Shown here piece after piece: positions 26,501 through 39,954 of a DNA stretch of 64,000 bases. The stretch is taken from assembly GCF_009730915.1 (NCBI RefSeq), contig NC_052489.1, positions 30,187,916-30,251,915 on the forward strand, given 5' to 3'. How positions within the stretch are numbered: position 1 is the stretch's first letter; every line of letters starts with the position of its first letter. Made by a program: the position numbers and the translations under genes. This DNA comes from Dioscorea cayenensis subsp. rotundata. Its lineage: Eukaryota; Streptophyta; Magnoliopsida; Dioscoreales; Dioscoreaceae. The notes under the pieces are model-generated. The model worked only from the letters and a program-made list of their open reading frames with translations, was not told the origin of the DNA and ran no database searches.

Positions 26501-29500
26501 GAATGTGGATTTATATGTTTTTTCATTTTTGTGTTTGGTAAGGAAAGTACGGGGAGGGATAGCATCAAAGAATGAGGAAATAATGTGTCAAGTTTCATCC
26601 TTCATAAGGGGATGGGGGCCATCATCCTCATCCATTGTCATCCTACCCTGCAAATTTCTTATTAGCGATTGCCAGATGTGTATCCACCTACATCCCCTTT
26701 CATCCTTCTATCCAAGCACATCCTTATCGGATTCATTTAACATCACTACGTCACTTTTTGGTGCTAGAAAAAATACCTATTGCAGAGCATGTCACTTTCC
26801 TAGTTCCTTTCTTGATTCCAACATGCATTAATTATTTAAATTTGTACTGAACTTTTAATTAGTTAATTGAGTATTCTGACTTATAAAACTCATCAATGTT
26901 CAAGACCTATGGATTTGCTTTTCTAATTACACCTGTTCTCTTTTCTTTTGACTATCATGTGACTTGGTTGACTTCTGTTTTAGAAGGACAGGGTGTTAGC
27001 ATAATCTGGATGGTTTCTGATAAAATTCCAGGATGAATTTTATTTGATCTCTGAGATCATGTAGAAAATATGTGAAGTTAAAGTACCCTTTTCAGTGAGC
27101 ATAACGTATGCTTTGAAAACAGATTCTAGGAACAAAGAAGGACTTCTTGGTTTTTTTTAATATATTGATTCTAGTTTGTGGTTGTCTGACTGAATGAGGT
27201 GATCAAAGATTTTGGTTCATATGAAAAGCAGACAACTAGGGATGAGCTTCTCCATCAAGTACAATGGTTTGCACAAGAATATCAGGCTGATTATTTTCAA
27301 TAGATTGCTTTCTGAAGTCAGTATCTTTCAGTGATTATTAGTTGGCCACCTTGGTTCCTCTATTGTTCTACGTACTTTTATCACTACAATTGTCTTGAAG
27401 TACCGTGTCTTTAAATAGTATTTCATTTTTTCTTAATACCTGCTACTTCTCCTTGTCCTTTCAGATGCTGGGATATTTTCAACATTTTAAGTTTGCACTC
27501 CACTTCCAATCTTTGCTTTTTTGGCTGGTAAGTAAGAAACTTCATTAATATTCTTCGACTGGAATGTTCTTTGCTTTACTGTTGTTGTGGTGCTAATGTG
27601 ATGAAAATAGCAAGTTTCTTTGATGATGGCTTGATTTCAAACAGGTTCTAATGAGAGAATCAGCACCCAAGGCAAAGGCTGCTGCACAGAATGCTGGGAA
27701 CAATTCCCCTGTTAGCAATCAAGAATTTGGTTTTGCACAACTTGAAAATGAGAAAAAAGGGGTCTCATCTTATATTGATGATGGCTCTTGTTCTGCTATT
27801 TTGGATGTATCTTTCCAGCGGATGCTTAAGAAAAATGTCACATCTGGAACTGTTGCATCTGATGAAACACTTGAGCTGTGGAATGATGAGTTTGATGGGA
27901 AGAGTGACTTCAGTCAATATCGTTCTAGACTGGTACTGCTTGTTTTTTATTTTATTACTAGTATGTGATATTAATTCTGTCTTGGTGCACGATATAAATA
28001 CGCATGCTTTCCCCTTTATGCTTCATTATTTATTTGTTAATATATGACTATCTAATCGTTCACCGGTTTTATGTAATGGACTCATGCCAGTAATTCATGA
28101 ATTAGTTCTTTGTTGACTTGAGCTGAATGTTTATTTTAATGTAGCATTAGAATTGAGGCTGAGATATATTCATGACTGAATGCTCATGTTATTTGTGTCA
28201 TTCACAATTCTCTACATTCAGTTATATTTTTAATGTGGAAATTTTTTTCAATAATTATCTCTGTCAATGCAGTTTTTATAGGAAGGGTAAGTAATGCTGA
28301 ATCATGCAAGCATTTGAAATTTCTACAATGAATCAAAATGAAACTCAAGAATTTATCTTAACGAATTGGTTTTGTTGACCAAAGTCAGAAATTCTATCTG
28401 TTACGTCAATGGAGGACTCAGGGCACAATCTTCTTTGACCACATGTCACCTTCCTGATTTCCTGCTAAGATTGATCTTCATGAAATAACAATTTATGTTA
28501 TATTGATTATCAAAAGGTGAAGGCTTTATTGAAATCAATTGTCTTGGAATGCTAAATTTCAAGAGCTCCTAATAGTTTTGTGAATCTTGAATAAAGGCCA
28601 ATATAGTTAACAAATATAAGTTAATCTCTGTATTTCGCTATTATCAGGACCTTATTGTTCTGCTTATCTTTGCTTCTTCATGAGAATTATTATTTTTGTG
28701 GTGACAAATTCATTTTCGAGTGCAGCTGGATCTTATAAGACTTGTTGCTTCTCAAAAACCTGTAGTTGCAGTCACAAGGGTCTCTCAGAGAATCAATACA
28801 GTTGTAGTGAGTCGTGTCCATTCATCAGTGCCAACCCAGGTTTGATTCATTTTGTTTATGGGTTTTAGTATTTTCACCTGTCACCTTCTCCACAATAGGA
28901 GTGTTTTTTCCTTGGCTATTAACCTAATGCCATTGTTTTGTTTATTTGTTTATATTCAGGATGTAGCTCTAATGGAAAGCATGCAGCTAGGTCTTGAGAC
29001 GGTGGTTAGTGCAATTTTTGACAGTTCAGCTGTATTTGTTACATGCTCATCTGAAACTAAATTCCAATTGCAAAGAATTCTAGAAGGTTGATTAATTAAT
29101 TCTGCGCTACTTTTGCTCTTTGTCAATGCTTTATCCCTAAGTCAGATAAAAATATGTTTGTTATTTCTAATGTAGGTTTGCTTCAGCAACTCCTTTCTGT
29201 GAAGTGGACTGAACCAGCACTTGCTGTTGTACTTGCTCGCTATCTGGATTCATTTGGTTCATATTTGAAACATTTCCCAGATGTGGTTGTTGGTGTAGTA
29301 AATAAACTATTTGAACTTTTGACATCATTACCATTCCAGGTAGTATCTCCTAGCTTTTAACATTGATGTTGTTGAGGATTTCGATAGTTTGAATTGCCAT
29401 TGAATTGCTCTGCGCTTCAACTTTTTACATTAAATTAATTTCTCAACAGGATCCTTCAAATACCGCGCGTTTTGCTAGATTACAAATTTGTTCATCGTTC

Positions 29501-32500
29501 ATTAGGATTGCTAAATCTGCTGAAGAAAGCCTTGTACCTCAAATGAAGGTTTTATCATCACCACTTTTTTGGATATTATTATATAATATAGTTACTTCCT
29601 TTGCTCCTATATCCTCTTCTTTTCATTCATATTGTTTTGACTTGTCTTCTGTGGTATGCTTGTAAAGAAGAATCAAAATAATGAAGGGACAAGAGCATGT
29701 TATTCTAGTAGTTCTGGTGCCACTTAAAGATGTGTTAGTAATAATTAAATAAAATCCTTGGCATTGTGGAACAAGTATGTGCTCAACAGACGTTTATTTT
29801 CTTGTTTAATTGCTCCAAGTCTTCAAATCTTAATCCTGCCGTAATAAAATCTTCTTACAGTTAGCAAGGCACAAGTGTCATGAAAGTTATCTGGCATCAC
29901 TACACAGAACTTGACTTATGCAAAGCATTCTAGTTTACAACTACAATTAACTTCATTTTCTAACAAGTCAGTGTAATGCTCTTTTGCTGTTTGCTATGGT
30001 GGATTGATACTGCAGGGTATTGCTGACTCAATGGCCTATCTTGAAGGAGAGGGCCGTCTGCTGCGAAGTGAGCATAATATTCTAGGTGAAGCAGTTCTTA
30101 TCATGGCCTCTTTTGCTGGGTAATTAATCATTATTTGATTCTTAGTTTTGAATGACTTGATTTTTAATTGTGTTCAAACCTAATTTCATATGAATGTAGG
30201 AGTCAGCAACAACAAGAAGTACTAGCTTGGTTACTAGAACCTTTAAGCAAACAATGGATGCTGTTAGATTGGCAAAATGCTTACTTGTCCAATCCATTGG
30301 GTCTGACGCAATTATGTACCAACACCCAATTTATGTGGTCAATTTTCCATACTGTAACCTTTTTTGAGAAGGCACTCAAACGGAGTGGAGTTAAGAAGTC
30401 CAGCTTGCATCTGCAAAATAGCCCAACAAACAATAATTCAACTCATTCTCATCCTTTGTCTTCCCATTTAACATGGATGCTGCCTCCTCTCTTTAGGGTG
30501 AGTTTAGACTCAGTAGTAAATGTATCAAAGTGCACTGTCTTGTGATTGCAGTTCCAGGTTAGTTACATCATCTGTTACCATCTCTAGATTTAAGTAATAA
30601 AATGCAGTATGCCTTTGTTCATCTGCAGTTACTTCGATCTATACATTCTCTCTGGTCTCAGCCAATAGACCAAGCTTTAGCAGGCGAAATAAGAGCTGCA
30701 AAGGGTATGAGCCATGTGGAACAAGCAAGTCTTTTGGGAGAAGGCAATTTTAAACAGCTGAAAGATCAACCAGGATTTGTTGATGGGATTGAATCAACCA
30801 ATGAAGTTGAGACAAAAGAAAATAACATACGAAACTGGTTAAAGGGTATCCGGGACAGTGGGTAAGCATATCTGAGACTTATTGTCCTTAATCAATATAG
30901 GAATAGTAGTTCATATCTCTAATTTTCTTTCTGATTATTTTGACTTATATTGATGCTTATGCTCAGTGAATTGGCTTACTTCATCCATTAGGCAATATAT
31001 TTGGTTGATGGTGTATGATGAGAATCAGGAAATAGTGAAAGCATGGGCTACATCATTTGTCACCAGTTCATATATTTTCATGCTGACTGCAGAGTCAAAC
31101 TAACTGAATGAATTTTGCTGTATGCAAAATCGATATCTAAAATAGTAAGCTAGAATCTAACACTGACATGATTAGTACTCTTAATAATTGTAGTTGGCCA
31201 TTTGTCAGTTTACCCTCCACAATATAATGGGTATGCATTGAGGAAGAAGATAAATAAAGGAGACATTGATTATGCATGCATACACTTAATTGCGACAAGC
31301 AAATAGAACCTCCCTACAGGAGGCTATAGGTTCTATACCCTATTTTTGTTATGCGAAGGGAACTCTCCACTCAGACATCACCGTAATATCTGTCCATGAT
31401 ACATGTACTGTCATCCTTCATAAAAGAAAGCACTTTTCGTAAAGGATCCTTTTACAGAATAGACACTTGGTAATGGAGTGCCACCACATGGAATGCACCA
31501 CTGGATCATCTCTTGACAGATGGTGCCACACAACATTTGCATCTAGAATATCTCTTAAGGTCCTTCTCCAACATCTATTGCTTACGATCACCTAATTACA
31601 ATATTCATCTTCACTTTTACACACTACCCTGTCATTCTGCTACCCCTTTTTTTACAGAGCTAATGATTGTCTAATCTTGTGAGTTGAAAAATATCATCTA
31701 AATGTGACCTTAAATATGAGATTTGATTATCGATTGACTCTAACAATACAAACATAAAAGGGTCTCAACTTCGAAGCTTCCTATATAAAAGTCTTAGAAG
31801 ATATTCTAAATGTCTTTTATCAGTATGAAGATTACTTTGCCTTCTTTAATTTGCTTATTCCTTTTTACCCTCACATCTTCTTATAAATTATAACTATTTA
31901 TATGATGATCATATTATGGTTTCTTTGACATGATGCAGGTATAATGTGATAGGCCTGGCAACAACGATTGGTGATGCATTTTTCCGTTGCATTGATAGCC
32001 CTTCGGTCACATTAGCTCTTATGGAAAATATCCAGTCCATGGAGTTTAGACATATTCGCCAACTTATTCACTCAGTTCTTATTCCTCTGGTCAAGTCCTG
32101 CCCTGTGGATTTATGGAGCTCATGGCTAGAAAACCTCTTGCAGCCATTGTTTCTCCATTGCCATCAAGTTCTCACTTGCTCTTGGTCTGGTCTTATACAT
32201 GAGAGCAGAGCCAAGATCCCTGATAGTTTTGGTAATCTCTCTGGTCTTGAGCTGAAGGTGGAGGTGATGGAAGAAAAGTTGCTTCGTGATTTGACTAGGG
32301 AAGTATGCTTTCTTCTCTCAGTTTTAGCTTCACCTGGTCTCAATAGTGCCCTTCCCTCTCTGGAACAACTTGGAAATGCCAATCGGATGGAAGCGTCTCT
32401 CGGTGACTTGGATTCGTTTGCCTCAAACTCTATGATTGGGTAAAGTTAGCTGTTTCAATTGCCCAGAATTTTCTCTGAACTATAAAATTTGTGTAGGAAT

Positions 32501-33613
32501 TGGAAGCCTCAGCATTTTTTATGAATAAATTGTAACACTAGGGAGTTGTATCTTCACTGATTCAGCATATTGATTCTCTTCCAGCTTTGTTATGAAGCAT
32601 AAAAGTCTTGCAGTTCCTGCATTAAGGATATGCATTGAAGCATTTGCTTGGACAGATGGGGAAGCCATGGCTAAAGTCACATACTTTTGTGGAGCTCTAA
32701 TTCTTCTTGCTGTTTCATCAAATGATGTGGAACTCAGGGAGTTTGTTGCTAAAGATTTGTTCTGTGCAATCATTCAAGGTCTGGCTCTGGAGTCAAATGC
32801 TATTATTAGTACAGATCTTGTTGGTCTTTGCCGTGAAATATTCGTCTATCTGTCAGACCGGGATGCTGCTCCAAGACAGGTCGGTTAAAACGCTTTACTC
32901 TTTGACTTGAGCTTATAACTTGTGTGTAGTTAGTATCAATCTACATCCACAAGAGGACCATGACGAGTGCTAAGTGGTTTCAGATTTTGTTTTATCCACA
33001 GGTTCTATTGTCTCTTCCGTGCATTACTCGTGATGATTTGGTTGCTTTTGAGGATGCCCTAACAAAAACATCTAGCCCTAAGGAACAGAAACAGCATATG
33101 AGAAGCTTGCTTATGTTGGCAACTGGGAACAAGTTGAAAGCTCTGGCTGCTCAAAAACCCACAAACACTATAACCAATGTAACAGGTCAGCATCATGCTT
33201 TGCTATTCTATTCTATTATTATTAGTCTCTAGTATGTTCATAAGTTCACTCATTCAATGATAGTTTGGCCCATTATTCCTAGTACAGATATCTAATCAGC
33301 GGTCTACCTCCAAAGTAAAAAAGCAGCATCAAAGTACTATTAAGAATTTCACTAAACCTTATGTTTGGATTGATCATTGATTAGAAGATAGTGCCTTTGA
33401 TACAAATTTCATCATTTTCCTTTCCCTTGACAGTATAAGTTTGACACTGAAAACAATATGTTTTAGTTTGATTAATGTGCATATATATATATTTATATAT
33501 ATATATCTAATGCACTTGCCTGTTGTTCCTCAGCGAGAAATCGAACTTCAGCCAGAACTCCTGCTCAAGGCATACAAGACGATGGTGTGATCGGATTGGC
33601 TGCTATAACTTAA
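23506..33613 (+). CDS. HST: HASTY, exportin-5 homologue, 22 exons
   Basis: Plant exportin-5 (HASTY), a karyopherin-beta that binds Ran and acts in microRNA biogenesis, loading and movement. Exons: 23506-23622, 24578-24679, 24927-25070, 25150-25230, 25312-25381, 25490-25560, 25696-25859, 25946-26017, 26104-26341, 27465-27527, 27645-27932, 28726-28839, 28960-29086, 29176-29339, 29450-29548, 30016-30119, 30200-30497, 30629-30861, 31939-32439, 32585-32879, 33002-33185, 33534-33613. These sum to 3609 nt and 1202 aa, the length I recall for Arabidopsis HASTY, with all phases consistent. Strong family blocks: RKEWSSEIRLHGFKMLQ, LRWLPEDIT, EWAPVPDLAKCG, SAILDVSFQRMLKK, NNIRNWLKGIRDSGYNVIGL, MEEKLLRDLTREV, TSSPKEQKQHMRSLL. 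The N-terminal importin-beta region is residues 1 to about 200 and the rest is HEAT-like helices. No frame break was seen. Confidence 0.97.
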
Positions 33614-34300
33614 ACAACATGGTTCGATCACAATGCGTGTACATAGACATGAATACAAATTCAAGAGAACCTAGAACTTTGCTGCAGGTCCATTTGTACC
33701 AGACTCAGCAATCACCGGGAATCATCGTTACCATAGCTTAACATTCATGCAACTTATAATTCCACATAGAAACTTCAAACTTGGATAATTAGCACCCTTT
33801 GACAGTTCTTGCATAATCTATAATGTTATGTTTATAACTTTATATTGAAAAAAGATACAAAGTGAAGAATGCATACAAGCTTACAAAGCTGAAAACTTTG
33901 TTGCAGGTCATCACCATGGCAATCCAAAACACTTGATTCCTAGTTATCTCATCTATGTGTAAAATTTATATATATCAACAGTGACTGAGTCTGGTTCCTG
34001 GTCCCAGTTCCAGTCTCCAATTAATGAACATCATGGAAGTGGGCCCCTTACAAACCGGTCAAAAGATCAGCAAACGTGTCCCTCATCATGCCTCTATTCT
34101 TTCCTTATATTTCTCTGGCTCCATTTTTTTTTAAATTTTTATTCTTTATATCCCTGAGCCTCCTCAAAGTAATAAATAAAACTAATTTATTATTATTATT
34201 ATTATTATTATCCTAGGATAAGTAAAATGATTTAATTTTTACTTTCATTTATAATGCATACATCTATTTGAAAAAAAGAAGGAAAAAGTTTTATTATTAT
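33614..34300. other. HASTY 3' flank
   Basis: Probable 3' UTR followed by AT-rich spacer, with a (TTA)n run at about 34190-34211. No gene was seen. Confidence 0.5.
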
Positions 34301-34339
34301 ATGTTGAAGATGAGTGTGAAGCTTTTATAAAGGAGAAGG

Positions 34340-34765
34340 AGAAGGGAAAAAGGTAACTGAGTTGGTGACGTCAGGAAGACTGTCCGGGAATCCCGACCGT
34401 CAAATAATTCGGTCAATCGGATCGGACAGTGGAATGTAACATCATAACTTCGTACGCACCACGTGGCATGTTTTGACTCGTCCGCTTTCGTTACATTATG
34501 ACGGCAAACCCAAGGCTCACCGGGCGGTGACGTGACCTTTAGGGATCGGTAGATGCAGCCCGAGGTTCGCCGTTCGCCGTTGGATAACAGCGCCCGATTG
34601 ATTGATCGGACGGCTCCGCGCTTGTCCCATCGATCGCGGTGCGTTGTCGGTGTCTCATTCCCCGGTCCGTCCGTCCCGCCCTGGATTTTGTGTGCTGCCC
34701 TCCCTGTGACTTCTTATCACACACACGCTCACACTTCCAATTCAAACTTCAAACCCTAAAACCCA
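34340..34765. promoter_or_regulatory. Orphan GC-rich, bZIP-site-rich island
   Basis: A GC-rich island in AT-rich surroundings. It carries TGACGTCA (34366-34373), a G-box/ABRE CCACGTGGC (34459-34467), TGACGTGA (34528-34535), and a nested hairpin at 34379-34430 (arms ACTGTCCG and CGGACAGT). It also has a GATCGGACGGCT phrase of a kind seen in monocot upstream regions. Its right end (CACACACGCTCACAC, then AAACCCTAAAACCC) reads like a plant 5' leader on the plus strand, but no ORF follows. It is 2 kb upstream of TIR1 and could be a distal promoter part, a noncoding RNA promoter, or the promoter of a lost gene. Confidence 0.4.
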
Positions 34766-36780
34766 CACATATATATATATATATATAAATTATTAATTAT
34801 TAAAGTTTTGTATGAATCTCATCTTAGTATACTAAAGCCACTTAGTTTAATTAATTAGTGAAGTGATTAGTAACGCCAAAATAAAATGTCTCATATGTCA
34901 TGCGGAGCAGTGGTGGTTCGAATCAGGAATTAACTCACTGGTGATATCACAGCCAACTCACGCGTCATAAAGACATACACTTGTCGCTTTTTTTTTAAAA
35001 AAAAATTCTCATCTTAGTTTTTTTTTTCTAAATTACAATATATGTATTTGACACATTTCAAATGGATGTTAAAAATAAATAAAAAACTTAATTAAAACTT
35101 ATTGATATGGGGAAGAAAGAGATGATATTATATAATTATTTAAAAAAAATTAAAAAATTTTAAAAATATATATCTGTGAATATGACTGCTTAATTTTCAT
35201 TAACACATAGAACCAACCAATAATTTTACTAAAAAAAAAGATCCCTAATATTCAGTTAATTTTAAAAATTTATGTACTTTTTTTAAAAAAATTTAGTGTT
35301 CCGTCCTTTCTTTTTGTCGTGTATGGTTGTGGTGCTCTTCATTTATGGCAATATTCCACCTTTTTTTCTTGCATATTTTAAATTTTATAATTTTCTTTTA
35401 ATTATTATAGAAATCAAATCAACTGTTTTTAGAAATAAATTCAAATTAATAAACTTCAAACCAAATCCAATGACCACACTATTAGACCTCCACCGTCCCA
35501 CACCAAAATTAATGCTCAAAATTTTTTCCTAATTTATATAACCCAAAATGAATTTTCATAAATTTGTTGTCTTCTCATTAAAAATATCCTTGATTTTTTT
35601 TTGTACTGATTAATTAATTTATTTATTTATTTATATATTAAAAAAAAAAATTGTGAAAATGAAGGGCACTCATCTGCACCAAGCTACATCCAATGTATTC
35701 ATTGGTTGGGACCATAGTTTACAAAAACAAAAAGGAGTGGACTATTTAGCAGTGAATTAGACCTCCAAAAAATAATAATAATAATAATAATAATAATAAT
35801 TATTATTATTATTAAAAAATTCCACATTTGAAGGTTGTTTTCGGATAATGACTAGTCTCACTACTAATTGTCTTTGCTTCACTTCAAATAATGATATTTT
35901 GTTACGTAGCTTCCTCTTTCAACTTCCATTCAAATTAATGCTGTTAATCATCCACAAACTAAAGTTTTCTTGGTTATAATTTTGTGACGTCACATGTTTT
36001 TATTCTTTTCTTCCAAATTATTCCTTTAATTCATCATCAAGTAAAAATAGATTTTTTTTAAGGGGTTTAAAGAGAATTAACTTAAGCGTACCATACTAAA
36101 TAGATAACTATAACACCTCTCCCCTCATATTGATGCCCATGACATTTGGTCATTGTCTCTGGATAAATTTTTTCAAAATAATTTTATTTTTATGTCTCAA
36201 ATAAATTATTTATCACCATAACTAATTTAAATATTAAATATTAAATATAATTTTTTTAATCGATTTAAATATATTATAGTCTACAAGTCTACAACTACAT
36301 TTCATATTCTTCATAAAACTATCGAGGTGAAAATTTACTATGGAAAGGAAAATACTTTTATATTGTTTTGTATCTTTATCATTTTTTCAATTTTAAAACA
36401 TAATAATCACACTTTTACTAAGCAGTCTGTTTTTTCTGCACCTATATTACTATTCTAAATTTTTTTAATAATAAAATTATATTTTATTAATTTTATTATA
36501 AAATAAAAAATATATATTCTATTGGTATACAGGAATAAATCAGAATTAATTACAAATTAAAGAAATTTAAAGTATAGTGTTTTTTTTATTATAACAAAAA
36601 AAAACCCTGAAAAGTGAAAAAATATACTGGCCCATCTTCCCGTTTCTCCTTCACGTTTCCCGTTTCCGAGTTAGGATCCGGATAAGGACGACGAGCCGAC
36701 CATTCCAATGGTCCAGATCTCTTCAATTATCCACGTGGCAATTGATCCATCACTCACCTCGAGATCTAAATCCCACCTTC
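34766..36780. other. AT-rich spacer upstream of TIR1
   Basis: Very AT-rich, with no gene. An AT run lies at 34770-34786 and a tRNA-like GGTTCGAATC patch at about 34915. A palindromic (AAT)n/(ATT)n run lies at 35771-35814. CT-rich sequence from 36795 marks the TIR1 leader. Confidence 0.6.
35771..35814. repeat. (AAT)n-(TTA)n palindromic microsatellite
   Basis: Ten AAT units are followed directly by ATT/TTA units, so the two halves can pair as a hairpin. Confidence 0.95.
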
Positions 36781-36897
36781 TTCCTCTCAGTCCCTCCCCT
36801 CTCTCTCTCTCTCTCTCGCAGTCTCGCAAATCTTAGCTTTTCTGGTTCTCCTCCGCCGCAGCGCAGCCGAAGGCTACGCGGTGCGGTGGCCGGAGCG

Positions 36898-39736
36898 ATG
36901 CCCGTAGGGTTGGTGGCCATCCCTCCCGGATGAAGTATGGGAGCATGTCTTCTCGTTCGTGGAGTCGGATAGCGATCGGAACTCGATCTCATTGGTGTGT
37001 CGTGGTTGGCACCGCCTCGAGCGGCTCACTCGCCGCCGGCTCTTTGTGGGAAACTGCTATTCCGTGGCCCCATCTGCGGCGGCGAGGCGGTTTACGGCGC
37101 TGAGAGCCGTGGCGGTGAAGGGAAAGCCTCATTTTGCTGATTTTAACCTCGTGCCGGCTGGATGGGGCGCTGGAGCTGGTGCGTGGGTGGCGGCGTTAGC
37201 TGCGGCGTGCCCGCAGCTTGAGGAGATCAGGTTCAAGCGGATGGTTGTCTCGGATGAGTGCTTGAATGTGATCTCGAGATCGTTTAAGAATTTTAGGGCT
37301 TTGCTTCTAGCTTCGTGCGAGGGTTTCGGCGGCGATGGGCTATCCGCCATTGCTGCTAATTGCCGGTTTGGATCTCGTTCTCTGATTTCCTTGTTCTTTG
37401 GTTTTGGTTCTTAATTCTGAAATTTTGTTATTCTTTTTATGATTAAAAATGTTATTTTGTTCGGGAAAAAGAAATTCACTGCAGGAAAGTTCGCTTTTTT
37501 GGCTATTAAAAAAGTATGAGTTTTTTCCTGGTGTTTATTATTGGTGTTAATGATGGCTAATGGGTTTTTTTTTTTCAAAGAGAAAATGACGGCTTTTCAA
37601 GATTCTTGTGTGTGTAGGTTTGGTTGTGTTGATGTTGAAACCTTATATTTCTTATCGGTGAGTGATGGATTACTTTTGTGGTGGCCGCTGAAATTGTAGA
37701 TCTTTAAGGAGTTCCTGTGAATCAGTCGATATACTCTCTTTGGTTAAATGAATTTTCGTTTGACGAATGAAGATGGTAAAACATGTCTCCCAAAGCTCAA
37801 AACTGGTTTTATAATGACTTGAGGAACTTAATTGTATATGATCTCAATAAAAAAACCAAGATGTCAGATAAACATGATTTTGGGAGCTCCTGTGATGAAA
37901 TATTACTGTTGTTGGTGGTTTTGGGTGTTGGTCTTTGATTAGGTGTAGTTTTCAGTGGATTTTTTGAAGTTGAGTAATACCTGATCTTGCTCAAATGAAA
38001 TATCACTCTAGTCAGTTGTGGAAGTATGGTTGGTTGGTTGGTTTCTGAGTAGATATTGATTTCGGCGGTGTTAGGGAAGTAGATAGCAGCAATAGCTTCT
38101 TTTCTTAAGCAAAGACTTTCCAATTATTAGCCCCGGTTAGGCGTTCTTTGCACACTGAGTGCTGCCTGCAAAAGGACTGGCTTGGGTGAGGTTTCAGCTA
38201 AATATTCTAACTTGATAACTTCTCACTGTTCTTTTGCGAGAATGATAAGTGTTTGTTTAGTATATACATTGTTTTGGAGTTATTTCTGTTCTGGTTCTCT
38301 AAGTAATAAGCTGATATTTCTGTGCAGACATTTGAGAGTGCTAGATTTGCAGGAGAATGAAGTGGATGACAGGTGTGGAAACTGGATGAGCCACTTTCCA
38401 GAGTCTTTCACCTCTCTTGTGTCTCTCAATTTTGCATGTCTGGAAGGGGAGGTGAAACTCTCTGTTCTCGAACGCTTAGTAAGCAGATGTACCAACCTTA
38501 AGACCCTAAGGCTAAACCAAACTGTGCCTTTGGAAAGGCTTGCTAGCATCCTTCACCGGGCCCCTCAACTCGTTGACCTTGGCACTGGCAAGTTCTCTTC
38601 AGACTATCGGCCAGAGCTCTACGCCAAGGTTGAATCAGCTTTTGCTGGGTGTAAGCAGCTGAAGAGCTTGTCTGGTGTCTGGGATTCTAGTCCTCCCTTC
38701 CTCCCTGCTGTCTATCCGGTGTGTGAAAACCTTACATCATTGAATTTGAGCTATGCCACCGTTCAAAGCCCTGATCTAATTGATCTTATAAGCCATTGCA
38801 GGAATATTCAACGACTTTGGGTATGCTATTATACTTCCATACTTTCATATTATTTTATTTTCAAGACATGCTATGCAATAGATTTTTTTCTCGCATTGCT
38901 GATATTTCCCAATTGGGAAGTATTTCATCCAATACTCATCAGAACAAGACCTGTATTGTTAGGTAATGGACTACATTGAGGACTCGGGCCTAAATGCTGT
39001 TGCAGCATCTTGCAAGCACCTTCAAGAATTGCGTGTTTTCCCATCAGATCCATTTGGCATGGCAGCACCAGTTACTCTAACAGAGCATGGCCTTGTCGCT
39101 GTCTCTGCCGGTTGCCCGATGCTACATTCTGTTCTTTACTTCTGCAGACAGATGACAAATTCTGCACTAATCGAGGTTGCTCGGAATCGCCCCAACCTCA
39201 CACGCTTCCGCCTATGCATCATTGAGCCTCGAACTCCAGATTACGTCACCCTGCAGCCCCTTGATGCAGGTTTCAGTGCCATAGTTGAATCTTGCAAAGA
39301 CCTTCGGCGTCTCTCAGTCTCAGGCCTCCTTACTGACCAGGTCTTCAAATCCATCGGTGAGAAAGCCCATCGTCTGGAGATGCTTTCAGTGGCATTTGCT
39401 GGGGACAGTGATGCTGCTCTCCACTATATTCTATCTGGGTGCAGTAGTCTGCGGAAACTGGAGATCAGGGACTGCCCTTTCGGAGACAAACCTTTGTTAG
39501 TAAATGCAGCAAAGTTGGACACAATGCGATCCCTTTGGATGTCATCTTGCTCTGTGAGCTTAGGAGCCTGCAAGACACTAGCGAAGAAGATGCCGAATCT
39601 TAATGTGGAGGTGATCAATGAGCGAACGGGGATGTGCGAGGTGTTGCCCAACAGCGGCTCAGTCGACAAGATTTACATTTACCGAACAGTGGCTGGCCCC
39701 AGATCGGATATGCCACCATTTGTTCAGATAGTCTAG
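36898..39736 (+). CDS. TIR1: TIR1-type auxin receptor F-box protein, frameshift near start
   Basis: Auxin co-receptor: an F-box plus leucine-rich-repeat subunit of the nuclear SCF ubiquitin ligase that captures Aux/IAA repressors when auxin binds. Coding exons are 36898-37365, 38328-38820 and 38963-39736. The F-box ([13 protein letters not shown]) is followed by 18 LRRs. Residues matching the known auxin/InsP6 pocket are present: [12 protein letters not shown] (His78 region of AtTIR1), [10 protein letters not shown] (Arg403 region) and [11 protein letters not shown] (Ser438 region). The C-terminus is [19 protein letters not shown]. Closest by eye to the TIR1/AFB1 clade, rice TIR1 form. The only in-context ATG (36898) is one base out of frame with the F-box, and TAG at 36905-36907 precedes the F-box in its own frame. 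One G too many in the GGG at 36907-36909 would explain both. Allowing for it, the protein is 577 aa, normal for the family. Confidence 0.93.
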
Positions 39737-39916
39737 GATGCCATTGCCACTGGCTTTGTTAAGGTACCACTTGCATAATATTTTAGTTGGACTCTTATAT
39801 CATTGTCTTCAATGATTATGCATGCAGATGATTTGCTGATGCTATCTTGATTAGTTTATTAATAGAGATGCAGCATGGTGTTTGAGAGCTGAATGAATGC
39901 ATTGTTGTGGTCCTTA

Positions 39917-39954
<38 letters not shown>

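Noticed and set aside
26360-27464. Possible transposon in the HASTY intron after exon 9.
   Set aside because: I looked for inverted ends and duplications around 26450-26850 and found none convincing.
34553-34759. 68-codon ORF in the GC-rich island (and one on the other strand).
   Set aside because: Open frames on both strands of a GC-rich patch are expected by chance; composition (Arg/Ser/Pro-rich) is not protein-like.
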